Shown: positions 17,160 through 25,717, counted from the stretch's first letter. The stretch is 41,142 bases of DNA from JAGORM01 sp050255815 (GCA_050255815.1 JBLMVJ010000006.1:1-41142), one strand, 5' to 3'. The notes: generated by a model not told the origin, from the sequence alone. Numbers and translations: made by a program.

Positions 17160-18209
17160 ATGGGAAAAGATATTTTTATAAGGATTTTGGTGGCTTTGAC
17201 ATTTTTTAGCATTTTTGCAGTTGGCTTACTTATTATTAGAAAAGGCTCAGACCCGGCCACCTTTTCTGAAGTGAAGACATATGCCCCAACGCCAACCCCT
17301 AAAAGCACATTTCCGCTCTCTATAGACTATGAACGCTCCCTCTCTTATCCTGGATCTGACATTGTTATCGGGGAAAAACTTGAGGGTGGCAGCAACTACA
17401 AAAAATATATTGCCTCTTATACGTCAGATGGGTTAAAGATATACGGCCTTCTCACGGTACCTGACGGACAAATACCGCCCGGAGGCTTTCCCACAATTAT
17501 TTTTAACCATGGCTATATCCCGCCGAAACAGTATTCCACTACCGCTTCCTATGCTTCATACGTAGACGTATTTTCCAGAAGCGGGTTTGTAGTGTTTAAG
17601 CCTGATTATAGGGGAAATGGTGAGTCGGAAGGGAATCCGGAGGGGGCCTATATTTCACCTGATTATACAAATGACGTACTAAACGCACTTGCCTCTGTCC
17701 GGAAATTGCCTTATGTAAATAAAAATAAAATTGGGATGTGGGGACATTCTATGGGGGGAAATATTTCTCTGCGGTCTATGGTTATAACAAAAGACCTGAA
17801 AGCAGTTGTGATATGGAGCGGAGTAGTGGGGTCTTATGAAGATTTGTTTTACCGGTGGAATCCAGCTGTGCATACCTCTGCAGCTGACCAGGATATAGCA
17901 ACACACCTTTCAGACATAAAACAAATACTGGTTTCCCTATACGGAGAACCTACCGCATCTTCAGATTTTTGGCGGGGCATAGACCCGTACAACTATCTTT
18001 CAAACGTAACTGCAAAAGTGCAACTGCACCAGGGATTGGCAGATGACACGGTACCTCCTCTATTTTCCGAACATCTTAAGTCAGCCTTAGAACAGGACGG
18101 CAAAACAACAGAATATTTTACCTATGAAGGGGCAGACCATAACATATCGCAAGGATTCAACCAGGCAATGGAACGGTCAGTAGAGTTCTTCAAGAAAAAC
18201 CTAAAATAA
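17160..18209 (+). CDS. Membrane-anchored alpha/beta hydrolase (S9 peptidase-like)
   Basis: 349 residues. One N-terminal membrane helix (about residues 5-27) and a Pro/Thr linker place the enzyme outside the membrane. The catalytic domain shows IFNHGYIPP, the nucleophile elbow GHSMGG with Ser197, the acid loop HQGLADDTVPP and the final His in YEGADHNI, the triad order of dipeptidyl-aminopeptidase/acylaminoacyl-peptidase-like hydrolases. Substrate unknown; peptidase or esterase are both possible. A TATAAT box at 17144-17149 ends ten bases before the ATG, so it can be transcribed apart from gyrA. Confidence 0.85.
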   Translation: MGKDIFIRILVALTFFSIFAVGLLIIRKGSDPATFSEVKTYAPTPTPKSTFPLSIDYERSLSYPGSDIVIGEKLEGGSNYKKYIASYTSDGLKIYGLLTVPDGQIPPGGFPTIIFNHGYIPPKQYSTTASYASYVDVFSRSGFVVFKPDYRGNGESEGNPEGAYISPDYTNDVLNALASVRKLPYVNKNKIGMWGHSMGGNISLRSMVITKDLKAVVIWSGVVGSYEDLFYRWNPAVHTSAADQDIATHLSDIKQILVSLYGEPTASSDFWRGIDPYNYLSNVTAKVQLHQGLADDTVPPLFSEHLKSALEQDGKTTEYFTYEGADHNISQGFNQAMERSVEFFKKNLK

Positions 18210-18302
18210 ATAGCCAATTGATCAATTCACCAATTAACGCAAACCAAGAACCAACAACCTTAGGTCTTGAAATTTAGATATTGGTTATTAAGTAAACCGT
18301 GC

Positions 18303-18308
18303 TATAAT
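18303..18308 (+). promoter_or_regulatory. -10 box of the 18315 gene (leaderless)
   Basis: Perfect TATAAT six bases before the ATG at 18315. No convincing -35 is seen. The transcript should start at or next to the start codon. Confidence 0.55.
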
Positions 18309-18314
18309 AGCGCC

Positions 18315-18737
18315 ATGACTCAACCTGAAAGACCCTTGGGCGGACGGGGTACTTATACACCGCATAGAAGAGAAACGGCAAATCCGTCCAGAGCCCAAGC
18401 TGACCTGGCCAGCCTTTCTACTGCAACACCACTAGAAGAATCAGTTGATAAAGCCCGCGCTATGGGGAAATTTTGGGCAGCAGCAAGAAGAGAACTTGAT
18501 GTAGATCTTTATGCTTTATCAGATAGACTTGGCGGAGAAATGACCCCTGCAAAATTAGGCCTTCTGGAAATAGGCGGTAACGCGGGAGATCCAAATCCCT
18601 GGGCAGAAGGAGGATTATCTGAACGGTATCTGGAAGCTTTAAAAAGGGAAGTAATTGAGTCCGGGAATTCCCAGGCATTAGAAAGAGATTTCATGGGAGA
18701 ATTTAGAAACAATTTTAATCTTCCCCCGGAACAGTAA
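18315..18737 (+). CDS. Small protein with an XRE/Cro-like helix-turn-helix pattern
   Basis: 140 residues. The first 45 are polar and Arg/Pro-rich. The middle (ARRELDVDLYALSDRLGG then AKLGLLEIG) resembles the XRE/Cro helix-turn-helix pattern, where a conserved LLExG closes the domain. The C-terminal 50 residues are acidic and contain no further motif. A DNA-binding or regulatory role is possible but unproven. ATG 18315 is chosen because a perfect TATAAT sits six bases upstream. It stands between the hydrolase gene and folD, each with its own promoter. Confidence 0.6.
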   Translation: MTQPERPLGGRGTYTPHRRETANPSRAQADLASLSTATPLEESVDKARAMGKFWAAARRELDVDLYALSDRLGGEMTPAKLGLLEIGGNAGDPNPWAEGGLSERYLEALKREVIESGNSQALERDFMGEFRNNFNLPPEQ

Positions 18738-18755
18738 GCTTACAGCTCTGACTCT

Positions 18756-18783
18756 TTGACTCTCTAGCTCTTTACTATATAAT
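18756..18783 (+). promoter_or_regulatory. Promoter of folD (leaderless)
   Basis: TTGACT at 18756-18761, a 16-bp spacer, and TATAAT at 18778-18783, seven bases before the ATG. The surrounding gap is made of GACTCT/GCTCTT words. Confidence 0.6.
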
Positions 18784-18790
18784 TAAACCC

Positions 18791-19633
18791 ATGGAATTAT
18801 CAGGAAAAACTCTTGCTGCGGGCGTTTTAGACCGCGTACGCGAGCGTATTTTGAGGCTAGGAGAAAAAAAAATTATCCCAGAGTTAGCCATAGTCACTGT
18901 GGGTGGAGAGGAGGCTTGGTTTTCCTATGTCTCCCAAAAATTAAAAACTGCAGAGAGGCTGGGTATTAAAACACAACGGCACCATATAGATGCAACTGAT
19001 GAGAATAGTCTTTTTAAGCTTTGTTCCCAACTGAATAATGATAAAGCAGTTCATGGGGTTATAGTACAACGCCCATTACCTGCAGTCATTAACCGCAAAA
19101 AAATTGTAGACGCTATAGAGAAGAATAAAGACATAGACGGCTTCCGGGAGGACTCTCCATACGCAGTCCCTATGGTTTTAGCCATAGAACACTTTATCAG
19201 AGAAGCTTATGGAGTGATAACAGCCTCAGATTTAGAAAAAGTATTGATAAATCAATCTATTTGCGTGGTAGGAAAAGGGGAAACTGCCGGAAAACCGGCA
19301 ACTAAATACCTAGACTCAAAAAGAGCAGCGTATACTATTATTGATACCAAAACAAAAAACCCTTGTCAAGAACTAAAAAAAGCAGATCTGGTCATCACCG
19401 GAGTAGGGAAGAGTGACGTAATAAAACCGGAGTGCTTAAAGCCCGGAGTTGTCCTTATAGGAATTGGCATCCATGCAGAAAATGGGAAACTTGTTGGGGA
19501 TTATGACGTTGCAAAAATAAAAGGCATTGCAAAAGCGTGGACACCAACACCCGGCGGTGTAGGGCCATTAAACCTTGCATACCTTTTCCAGAACCTGGTA
19601 GATGCAACTGAAAAATTAACATCTTCTAAATAG
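18791..19633 (+). CDS. folD: Methylenetetrahydrofolate dehydrogenase / cyclohydrolase FolD
   Basis: 280 residues. A bifunctional enzyme interconverting 5,10-methylene-THF, methenyl-THF and 10-formyl-THF with NADP. The catalytic Y46-xxx-K50 pair is in WFSYVSQKLKTA. Family blocks VHGVIVQRPLP, KDIDGF, VVGKGETAGKPATKYL (a variant of the VGRSxxVGxP nucleotide loop, with GE in place of the usual RS) and PTPGGVGPLN are all present. The full expected length is kept. Folate genes are patchy in CPR genomes, so its retention suggests a working one-carbon step. Confidence 0.94.
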   Translation: MELSGKTLAAGVLDRVRERILRLGEKKIIPELAIVTVGGEEAWFSYVSQKLKTAERLGIKTQRHHIDATDENSLFKLCSQLNNDKAVHGVIVQRPLPAVINRKKIVDAIEKNKDIDGFREDSPYAVPMVLAIEHFIREAYGVITASDLEKVLINQSICVVGKGETAGKPATKYLDSKRAAYTIIDTKTKNPCQELKKADLVITGVGKSDVIKPECLKPGVVLIGIGIHAENGKLVGDYDVAKIKGIAKAWTPTPGGVGPLNLAYLFQNLVDATEKLTSSK

Positions 19634-19690
19634 GCCTAGAGTAATTGAATTGCTCGATTTTGAGGCTAAAAAAGTATAAAATATACAGAT

Positions 19691-20980
19691 ATGCTTGGAA
19701 ACCTAAAGGAAGTTTTCTTTTTCCCCGTAGCATTTTATTTTGCATTTTTTGCAAAGATCCAGCTTAAAAAGTGGGCGCCAAAGATAGTGGTAGTGACCGG
19801 TTCTTCCGGAAAAACAACATTGTTCTCTATGATAGATGCACAAATTAATGAACGAGCCCACTTTTCCCATCACGCTAATTCTGCCATAGGTGTCCCCTTT
19901 GATATTTTGGACCTTCACAGGACCACACTGAAACTTTATGAGTGGCCTATGCTATTTTTAAAAACCCCTTTCCGGGCTTTTAAGAAGCCTTATGAGGAAA
20001 AGCTCTATATAGTAGAGTGTGACGCAGACCGGCCCGGAGAAGGGAAATTTTTGGCCGGCTTACTACAACCGGACATTACTTTATGGGTTTCAGTCTCCAG
20101 AACCCACAGTATGAATTTTGATAAGTTAGTGCCGGAGAAATTTAAAAATGTAGATGAAGCAATAGCGTATGAGTTTGGGCATTTTCTAGAAAGGACTTCA
20201 GAGCTTTGTATTATAGACGGAGATAATAAATATATAGAAAGTCAAAAGCAAAGGACTCAGGCAGAAATCAGAGAGGTACATATGCAAGACCTGGAAGGCT
20301 ATGAAGTAAACAAAGAAGGTACAGAATTTACCGTTAAAAAAGACGCGGCAAAGCATGCCGTCTACCGGTTTAAAGCCCTCCACCCAAAAGAAATTTTTTA
20401 TTCCATAGAAATGACCAGAATTTTATGTGAACACCTGCAAATCACATTTGACCCCTTATTCAAAAGACTTGCACTTCCCCCGGCAAGAAGTTCCTTATTC
20501 AGAGGTATTAAAAATATCACCATAGTTGACAGTACTTATAACGCAAACCTTGCTTCTATGCGGGCTATCATGGGAATGTTTAAGATGTATCCTTCCAAAA
20601 TTAAATGGGCAGTAGTGGGGGATATGCTGGAACAAGGGAAAGAAGAAGAGGAGGAACATGAGAAACTGGCGGATGAAATCTTACAGCTGGATGTAAAAAG
20701 AGTAGTCCTCTTAGGGCCCAGGACCAGAAAAAGTACGTATCCCATCCTGCAAAAAAAATTACCAAAAGATGTCCCGGTTAATTCTTTTGAAAGCCCTAAG
20801 GAAGTCTTAGACTTTTTATTGTCCCATATCCATGGTGGGGAAACTATCCTCTTTAAAGGTGCCAGGTTTTTGGAAGGAGTGATAGAAAATCTCCTACTGG
20901 ATAAACGGGAGAAAAAGCTTCTTTCAAGGCGGGAAAAGGTATGGGAAGAGCGCCGGAGAAAGTGGGGGCTGGTCAATTGA
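19691..20980 (+). CDS. MurF-like Mur ligase with N-terminal membrane segment
   Basis: 429 residues. The P-loop GSSGKTT near residue 38 opens a Mur ligase central domain, and the C-terminal domain shows DSTYNANLASMRA and VVGDMLEQG, typical of MurF, which adds D-Ala-D-Ala to the UDP-MurNAc peptide with ATP. The usual N-terminal MurF UDP-substrate domain is missing; in its place is a hydrophobic stretch (FFFPVAFYFAFFA) that may anchor it to the membrane. It may therefore be a related amide ligase acting on a lipid-linked or other precursor. It begins an overlapping four-gene operon. Confidence 0.75.
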   Translation: MLGNLKEVFFFPVAFYFAFFAKIQLKKWAPKIVVVTGSSGKTTLFSMIDAQINERAHFSHHANSAIGVPFDILDLHRTTLKLYEWPMLFLKTPFRAFKKPYEEKLYIVECDADRPGEGKFLAGLLQPDITLWVSVSRTHSMNFDKLVPEKFKNVDEAIAYEFGHFLERTSELCIIDGDNKYIESQKQRTQAEIREVHMQDLEGYEVNKEGTEFTVKKDAAKHAVYRFKALHPKEIFYSIEMTRILCEHLQITFDPLFKRLALPPARSSLFRGIKNITIVDSTYNANLASMRAIMGMFKMYPSKIKWAVVGDMLEQGKEEEEEHEKLADEILQLDVKRVVLLGPRTRKSTYPILQKKLPKDVPVNSFESPKEVLDFLLSHIHGGETILFKGARFLEGVIENLLLDKREKKLLSRREKVWEERRRKWGLVN

Positions 20981-21672
20981 AAACAAAACTCATTGTCCTG
21001 CACGGATGGTCAACCGACATCCAAAAATGGCACCCCTTTTTAAAAATCTTAGAGGAAGCGGAAATTCCTTTCCAATTCCTGAAAGTTCCGGGGCTTTCCG
21101 CCCCTTTAGAAAAAATTTGGACCCTGGATGATTACGTAACCTGGCTTCACAGAGAAACTGAAAAAGAAAAATCAATAGACGTCCTGGGACATTCTAACGG
21201 CGGTAAAATTGCGCTTGCATTTGCCCTCAGGTACCCGCACAAAGTAAACAGGCTTTTTTTGATAGATAGCGCAGGGGTTTACCATAATGAGCTGCATATG
21301 CGGGTAAAACGGGTAGTTTTTAAAACTATTGCCCATGTGGGGAAAAAATTTACCTCTTCAGAAAAAGCGCGGAAAATTCTGTACAAAATAGTTAGGGAAA
21401 AAGACTACCTGGAATCTTCCCCAATGCTCAGGGAGACTATGAAGAACTTAATAAAAGTTAACCTTTTACCGAAACTGCAAAACATTAAAACACCGGTTAT
21501 TATTATCTGGGGGAAAGAAGATAAAGTAACCCCTTTTGCTGACGCATTAAGGATGCAGGTGGAGATGCCTCACGCAAAGCTTTTTCCCATAGAAGGAGCA
21601 AAACATTCCCCGCAGTTTACCCATACTGAAAAGGTGGCAGAAGTAGTTAAAACGCATTATGAACATTTTTAA
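20977..21672 (+). CDS. Alpha/beta hydrolase
   Basis: 231 residues from TTG 20977, which overlaps the TGA of the Mur ligase (TTGA). An ATG at 20941 would add 12 residues. Features: LIVLHGWS (oxyanion HG), nucleophile elbow GHSNGG, acid loop IWGKEDKVTP, and a late His in GAKHSPQF. This is the fold of small esterases and lipases; the substrate is not predictable. Its position between a Mur ligase and a DegT aminotransferase suggests a role in making or trimming an envelope precursor. Confidence 0.8.
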   Translation: MKTKLIVLHGWSTDIQKWHPFLKILEEAEIPFQFLKVPGLSAPLEKIWTLDDYVTWLHRETEKEKSIDVLGHSNGGKIALAFALRYPHKVNRLFLIDSAGVYHNELHMRVKRVVFKTIAHVGKKFTSSEKARKILYKIVREKDYLESSPMLRETMKNLIKVNLLPKLQNIKTPVIIIWGKEDKVTPFADALRMQVEMPHAKLFPIEGAKHSPQFTHTEKVAEVVKTHYEHF

Positions 21673-22837
21673 TTCCCTGGGTTCCAACTATACCGCCCGC
21701 TACGTATTCTCTTCCCTTTTCACCAAACAAAAAAACCCAAGGGAAAAACTTATCTCTTTTCTTGAGGAAAAATATGAGGGACAGGCAACCCTGACGCCAA
21801 AAGGCAGGATAGCTATACAAATAGCCTTAGAGAATTGCGGCTTTAAAAAAGGATCAACGGTAGCAATTACCGGGTTTACGTGCGTAGCAGTGGTAGATGC
21901 GGTAGAGAAAGCAGGACTAACTCCCGTGTTTTTAGATATAGATCCCGGCACATTACACTTCACTAAAAAAACGCTGGAAGAAGCATTGGAAAAAGAAAAG
22001 GGGATAAAGGCAGTTATTATCCAGAATACCTTGGGGTTTGCCTGTGGCATTGAGGGCATCCAGGAGGTATGCAAAAAGAACAAGCTGGTTTTACTTGAAG
22101 ACCTGGCCCATTCCATAGGCACTACATATGCAAGTGGGGTAGAAGCAGGGACAGCAGGGGATTTCACTATCCTTTCTTTTAGTCAGGATAAGGTTATAGA
22201 TGCGGTATCAGGCGGAGTACTTATTGTCAGAAACAGCAAATATTCTTTGGACGGGCGAAGCGAGTGGAGAAGTAATTCTGACCAAGCTGGAACAGTATCA
22301 CGAGATAGATTCTATCCGCTTCTCACTTTTCTCATCAGAAAAACGTATCCTCTTGGATTTGGGAAAGTTTTGCACAAATTATTCAAAAGCCTTCGGTTGC
22401 TTTCCGACCCTATGAAGATTAACTCGGATATGACGCCCTGGCATGCAGGACTTGCCTTGTCGGAATTTAAAAGACTCCTGAAACAGCTGGCTCACCGAAA
22501 AAAAATCTCACAAATATACGCAGATAACCTGAATAAAAAAACTGTCTCAAGTGAAATTAATAAACATATAGAAAGTGGTACCTGTCTTAGGTTTCCTATT
22601 TTTATTAAAGACAGGGATAACCTCATTTCCTTTTTAAAGAGTAAGGGAGTATATATATCAGATATCTGGTATGACGCGCCGGTTGCACCAAAAAAATACA
22701 AGACGAGCTACATACCGGGAACCTGTCCAAAATCAGAAACAGTGTCAGGCCAAATCCTTAACCTTCCCACCCATGTAAACGTCTCCGTAAAACAGGCAAA
22801 AGAAATTTCTACAATAATCAACGCATGGCTAAAATAA
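21659..22837 (+). CDS. DegT/DnrJ/EryC1-type PLP aminotransferase
   Basis: 392 residues. It resembles sugar aminotransferases of the DegT family: ITGFTCVAVVDAVEKAGLTPVFLDID, the cofactor Asp region LLEDLAHSIG, and the PLP lysine in SFSQDKVIDAVSGG. Such enzymes move an amino group to a keto-sugar nucleotide. The first 14 bases overlap the hydrolase gene and the end overlaps the next gene by 13. The stretch DGRSEWRSNSDQ is an unusual charged loop. It likely supplies an amino-sugar for wall or surface glycans; the exact sugar is unknown. Confidence 0.88.
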   Translation: MNIFNSLGSNYTARYVFSSLFTKQKNPREKLISFLEEKYEGQATLTPKGRIAIQIALENCGFKKGSTVAITGFTCVAVVDAVEKAGLTPVFLDIDPGTLHFTKKTLEEALEKEKGIKAVIIQNTLGFACGIEGIQEVCKKNKLVLLEDLAHSIGTTYASGVEAGTAGDFTILSFSQDKVIDAVSGGVLIVRNSKYSLDGRSEWRSNSDQAGTVSRDRFYPLLTFLIRKTYPLGFGKVLHKLFKSLRLLSDPMKINSDMTPWHAGLALSEFKRLLKQLAHRKKISQIYADNLNKKTVSSEINKHIESGTCLRFPIFIKDRDNLISFLKSKGVYISDIWYDAPVAPKKYKTSYIPGTCPKSETVSGQILNLPTHVNVSVKQAKEISTIINAWLK

Positions 22838-23844
22838 CAACAAAGGAAATAACGGAGAAAAAAACTTGGGAAAAGGCATTAAGCCAATTTTCTGAGGCCA
22901 ATTTTCTCCAGAGCTGGGAATGGGGAGAATTCCACCAACGGATTGGGAAAGAAGTGATAAAAACCGGTTTTTTTGAAAATGGAAAGCAGGTGGGAGCAAT
23001 GCTTTCCGTAGTAGAAAAAGCAAGGCGGGGAACCTACTTAACCGTTCCCGGCGGCCCTATCATAAACTGGAGTCATCCAACAATCGTTAGAATCTTTTAT
23101 CAAGAGATAAAAAGGATAGGAAAAGAACATGGTTGCTCCTTTGTCAGAGTAAGACCCCAGCTGGAATCAACCGATTTTTCAAAAAAACTTTTTAAAAAAC
23201 TTGGCTTCAAGACCTCTCCCATGCATCTGCATGCGGAGCTGACGAATCAGCTTGATATCTCCAAAACAGAAGAAGAGTTACTGGCACATATGCGCAAGGC
23301 AACGCGGTATGAGATAAAAAAAGCCCAGAAGCTGGGCGTGAGAGTAGAGGAGTCCATGAACTCTAAAGCAATACAGAAATTTTATAATTTACAGCTGGAA
23401 ACAGCACGGCGGCAAAAATTTATCCCATTTTCATATGTATTTTTGAAAGAACAATTTGACGTATTTGCAAAAGAGGGAAAAGCTATCCTGTATTCATCTT
23501 TTATGGACAGAAAACTTTTGGCACAGGCTTTTATTATCTTTTACGGAAATGAGGCGGTATACCACTATGGAGCGTCCACAGAGGATGGGAGAAAATTTCC
23601 CGGGGCGTACCTTATCCAGTGGCACGCTATTTTAGAAGCTAAAAAACGGGGAATAAAAACATATAACTTCTGGGGAGTTGCGAATGATCCGGGCCACCGG
23701 TTTGCATCTTTATCATTATTTAAACGCGGCTTTGGCGGAGAAGATTTTGCCTACCTGCACGCCCATGACCTGGTCCTCAAACCACTTCCTTACACACTGA
23801 ATTTTCTTATTGAAACCATCAGAAAAAAAATAAGACGCGTTTGA
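22825..23844 (+). CDS. FemAB-like aminoacyl transferase (peptidoglycan bridge)
   Basis: 339 residues. The opening NFLQSWEWGEFHQRIGKEVIK, the central RKATRYEIKKAQKLGVRVEE and the late GAYLIQWHAILEAKKRGIKTYNFWG are hallmarks of the FemAB/MurJ-bridge GNAT-fold transferases, which add amino acids from tRNA to lipid II peptides. It is the last gene of the envelope operon, overlapping the aminotransferase by 13 bases. Taken with the Mur-like ligase, a branch-peptide step is a reasonable reading. Amino-acid specificity cannot be seen. Confidence 0.88.
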   Translation: MAKITTKEITEKKTWEKALSQFSEANFLQSWEWGEFHQRIGKEVIKTGFFENGKQVGAMLSVVEKARRGTYLTVPGGPIINWSHPTIVRIFYQEIKRIGKEHGCSFVRVRPQLESTDFSKKLFKKLGFKTSPMHLHAELTNQLDISKTEEELLAHMRKATRYEIKKAQKLGVRVEESMNSKAIQKFYNLQLETARRQKFIPFSYVFLKEQFDVFAKEGKAILYSSFMDRKLLAQAFIIFYGNEAVYHYGASTEDGRKFPGAYLIQWHAILEAKKRGIKTYNFWGVANDPGHRFASLSLFKRGFGGEDFAYLHAHDLVLKPLPYTLNFLIETIRKKIRRV

Positions 23845-23858
23845 TCCTCTTCTATATA

Positions 23859-23887
23859 TTGACTGGTTCTTACATTACTGGTAATCT
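23859..23887 (+). promoter_or_regulatory. Promoter of the SIMPL-domain gene (leaderless)
   Basis: TTGACT at 23859-23864, a 17-bp spacer, and TAATCT at 23882-23887, six bases before the ATG at 23894. Confidence 0.65.
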
Positions 23888-23893
23888 AGAACC

Positions 23894-24673
23894 ATGAAAG
23901 ATAAGGCTTTTCTTAAAGAGTATTTATTAAAGCCGGCCTGCTATGCCGCTGTTATCATAGCCGCATTTTTTATCCTCAGTAAATTCATGTCCCTCAACTT
24001 TACCCTGGCTTCCAATCAAACTGCCGGCACATTTGAAGTAGTAGGAACGGGCAAAGTTACTGCTACCCCAAATATTGCAGAAACTACCTTCACCATCCAG
24101 GAAAAAGCTGACACACAAGACGCCGCAAAAAGTAAAGCAAATGAAAAACAAAACCAGGCAATTGATGAAATCACAAAGCTGGGCATTAAGAAAGCTGATA
24201 TAAAAACAGAAAGTTTTAACGTAAACCCTAATTATGATGACTCCACAACGCCTGTAGAAGGAACCATGATGTATCCTATCAGAAAAACAACCCAGAATGG
24301 CTATATAGCAACTATAATAACCTCCATAAAGTCTGACAAGATTGAGGTTATGAACCAAGCCATAGACAAGCTGACTCCACTTGGGATAAACGTAGCAGGA
24401 GTTAACTATACGTTTGCTGACCAGGAAGTCTACAAAGCACAAGCTGTTGAGAAAGCAGTAACGGATGCAAAGCAAAAAGCTGAAGCTTTGGCAAAAACAG
24501 GGGGATTCCAGGTAGGAAAACTGGTAACCATAAGAAACGTGGATGAAGGCGGCGGATATCCTGTGCCTATGATGGCTAAAGGGGCGGCACCTTCTGCAGA
24601 TTCTTCAACTAACCTGGAGCCTGGCAGTAATGATATTACCGCCCGCGTAGCCATCACGTACTACATAAAATAG
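23894..24673 (+). CDS. SIMPL-domain (DUF541) protein, membrane-anchored
   Basis: 259 residues. A membrane helix (about residues 14-35) is followed by FEVVGTGKVTATPNIAETTFTI, the start of the SIMPL/DUF541 domain, which also shows INKLG-type repeats and the late VAITYYIK strand. The domain is expected outside the membrane. Members have been linked to oxidative stress and signalling, but the biochemical role is unsettled. It is monocistronic from its own promoter and converges on xer, whose 3' echo lies between them. Confidence 0.85.
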   Translation: MKDKAFLKEYLLKPACYAAVIIAAFFILSKFMSLNFTLASNQTAGTFEVVGTGKVTATPNIAETTFTIQEKADTQDAAKSKANEKQNQAIDEITKLGIKKADIKTESFNVNPNYDDSTTPVEGTMMYPIRKTTQNGYIATIITSIKSDKIEVMNQAIDKLTPLGINVAGVNYTFADQEVYKAQAVEKAVTDAKQKAEALAKTGGFQVGKLVTIRNVDEGGGYPVPMMAKGAAPSADSSTNLEPGSNDITARVAITYYIK

Positions 24674-24688
24674 GTGTTAGGTGATGAC

Positions 24689-24721
24689 CTATCTCCTGTT
24701 CCCCTGATGAAATTTTTTAGG
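24689..24721 (-). pseudogene. Echo of the xer 3' end
   Basis: On the minus strand this encodes PKKFHQGNRR and stop; the xer gene ends KKFHQGNRR and stop. Over the last 30 coding bases 25 are identical. It follows the element at 24722-24754, which itself follows the xer stop. The fragment has no start. Confidence 0.75.
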
Positions 24722-24754
24722 ACCGGAGCGAGTAGATCGAGCGAGGACCGCAAG
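24722..24754 (-). repeat. GC-rich element between xer and its 3' echo
   Basis: Read on the minus strand it begins CTTGCGGTCCTCGCTCGAT, closely matching the element after pilB (CTTGCGGTGCTCTCCCGAT, from 8337). Its position relative to the gene is the same in both cases: stop codon, about eight bases, element, gene-end echo. Confidence 0.6.
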
Positions 24755-24759
24755 AAATT

Positions 24760-25701
24760 TTATCTCCTGTTACCTTGGTGAAATTTCTTATGGACTTCCT
24801 TCAACTGAGGGTTAGTAACGTGAGTGTAAATTTGGGTAGTAGAGATGTTTTTGTGGCCCAACATTTCCTGGACACTCCTTAGATCCGCACCGTTTGAGAG
24901 CAAATCCGTGGCAAAGCTATGGCGCATGGTGTGCGGAGTTGCCTTTACCGGAATTCTTGAAATACGGACATATTTTTCTACAATCCGTTCCACTGACCGC
25001 GGCGTAAGCCGCATTTTTTCGCCGTTATTTTCTATGCTGGGACTTTTTGCATATCTGATAAACAGAGGCTTAAAGTCATCCATCCTGGCCTCAATATATT
25101 TTTCTATCCAAAACGCTGCAGAATCAGAAAGGAATACTATCCGTGCGCGGTTTCCCTTTCCTATAACACCAAATTCCCTGGTCTTTAGATTAATAGAGTC
25201 ACGGTTCAATTTTGTTAATTCTGAAACACGCAAACCGGTGGAGAAGAGCATTTCCAGTATGGTCCGGTCCCGCAGCCCCTTTTCAGTAGAGGTATCAACG
25301 GAATTAAACAGTTGGCGCAAATGGTCCTGCTCCAAAAACTTTAGAGAGCGTGATTCTGCTTTGGGCAGGTCTATTTTCTCAGGAGGAAGGGTATTTAGGT
25401 CATTGCGGATCAGGTAGCGTAAAAATGAGCGCAGGGCAATAATGTGATAGCTCTGCGTTATCCGCTTCAGCGTCATTCCTTTTTCATCCGTAAGGTTTGA
25501 CAGGTAAACGCGGTAACGCCTTACAACATCCGTGTTTATGGAACCCAGATCTGGCTTCTTCTCATGTGACTCATACCAAACCTTAAAACGTTCCAGGTAA
25601 AAGCGGTAATTGCGGATGGTAAGTTTGGAAGAATTTTTCTCAATTTCCAGGTATTCAAGGAATTGGTTAATATATTTCTCTAAATCCGAAGTTCTTTCCA
25701 T
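24760..25701 (-). CDS. Tyrosine recombinase of the XerC/XerD type
   Basis: 313 residues. An N-terminal SAM-like core-binding domain (residues 5-95) and a catalytic domain with all key residues: R148 (STGLRVSEL), K172 (GKGNRAR), H257 and R260 (HTMRHSFAT), H283 (LGHKNISTTQ) and the nucleophile Y292 (IYTHV). Length and motifs fit a chromosome-dimer-resolving Xer, which CPR genomes often have as a single enzyme, but a cassette or element recombinase of the same family cannot be excluded. The promoter -10 overlaps one copy of the TGTACGACA repeat, so the repeat could be an operator, a target site, or both. Confidence 0.9.
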   Translation of the reverse strand: MERTSDLEKYINQFLEYLEIEKNSSKLTIRNYRFYLERFKVWYESHEKKPDLGSINTDVVRRYRVYLSNLTDEKGMTLKRITQSYHIIALRSFLRYLIRNDLNTLPPEKIDLPKAESRSLKFLEQDHLRQLFNSVDTSTEKGLRDRTILEMLFSTGLRVSELTKLNRDSINLKTREFGVIGKGNRARIVFLSDSAAFWIEKYIEARMDDFKPLFIRYAKSPSIENNGEKMRLTPRSVERIVEKYVRISRIPVKATPHTMRHSFATDLLSNGADLRSVQEMLGHKNISTTQIYTHVTNPQLKEVHKKFHQGNRR

Positions 25702-25717
25702 GGGGCAGAGTAGAATT

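Noticed and set aside
22245..22275. GGGCGAAGCGAGTGGAGAA inside the DegT gene as another copy of the pilB/xer element
   Set aside because: Similarity to GGAGCGAGTAGATCGAG is short, lacks the CTTGCGGT end, and the reading frame is intact.
24681..24694. TAGGT/ACCTA hairpin as a terminator of the SIMPL gene
   Set aside because: The stem is only five pairs and no T run follows.
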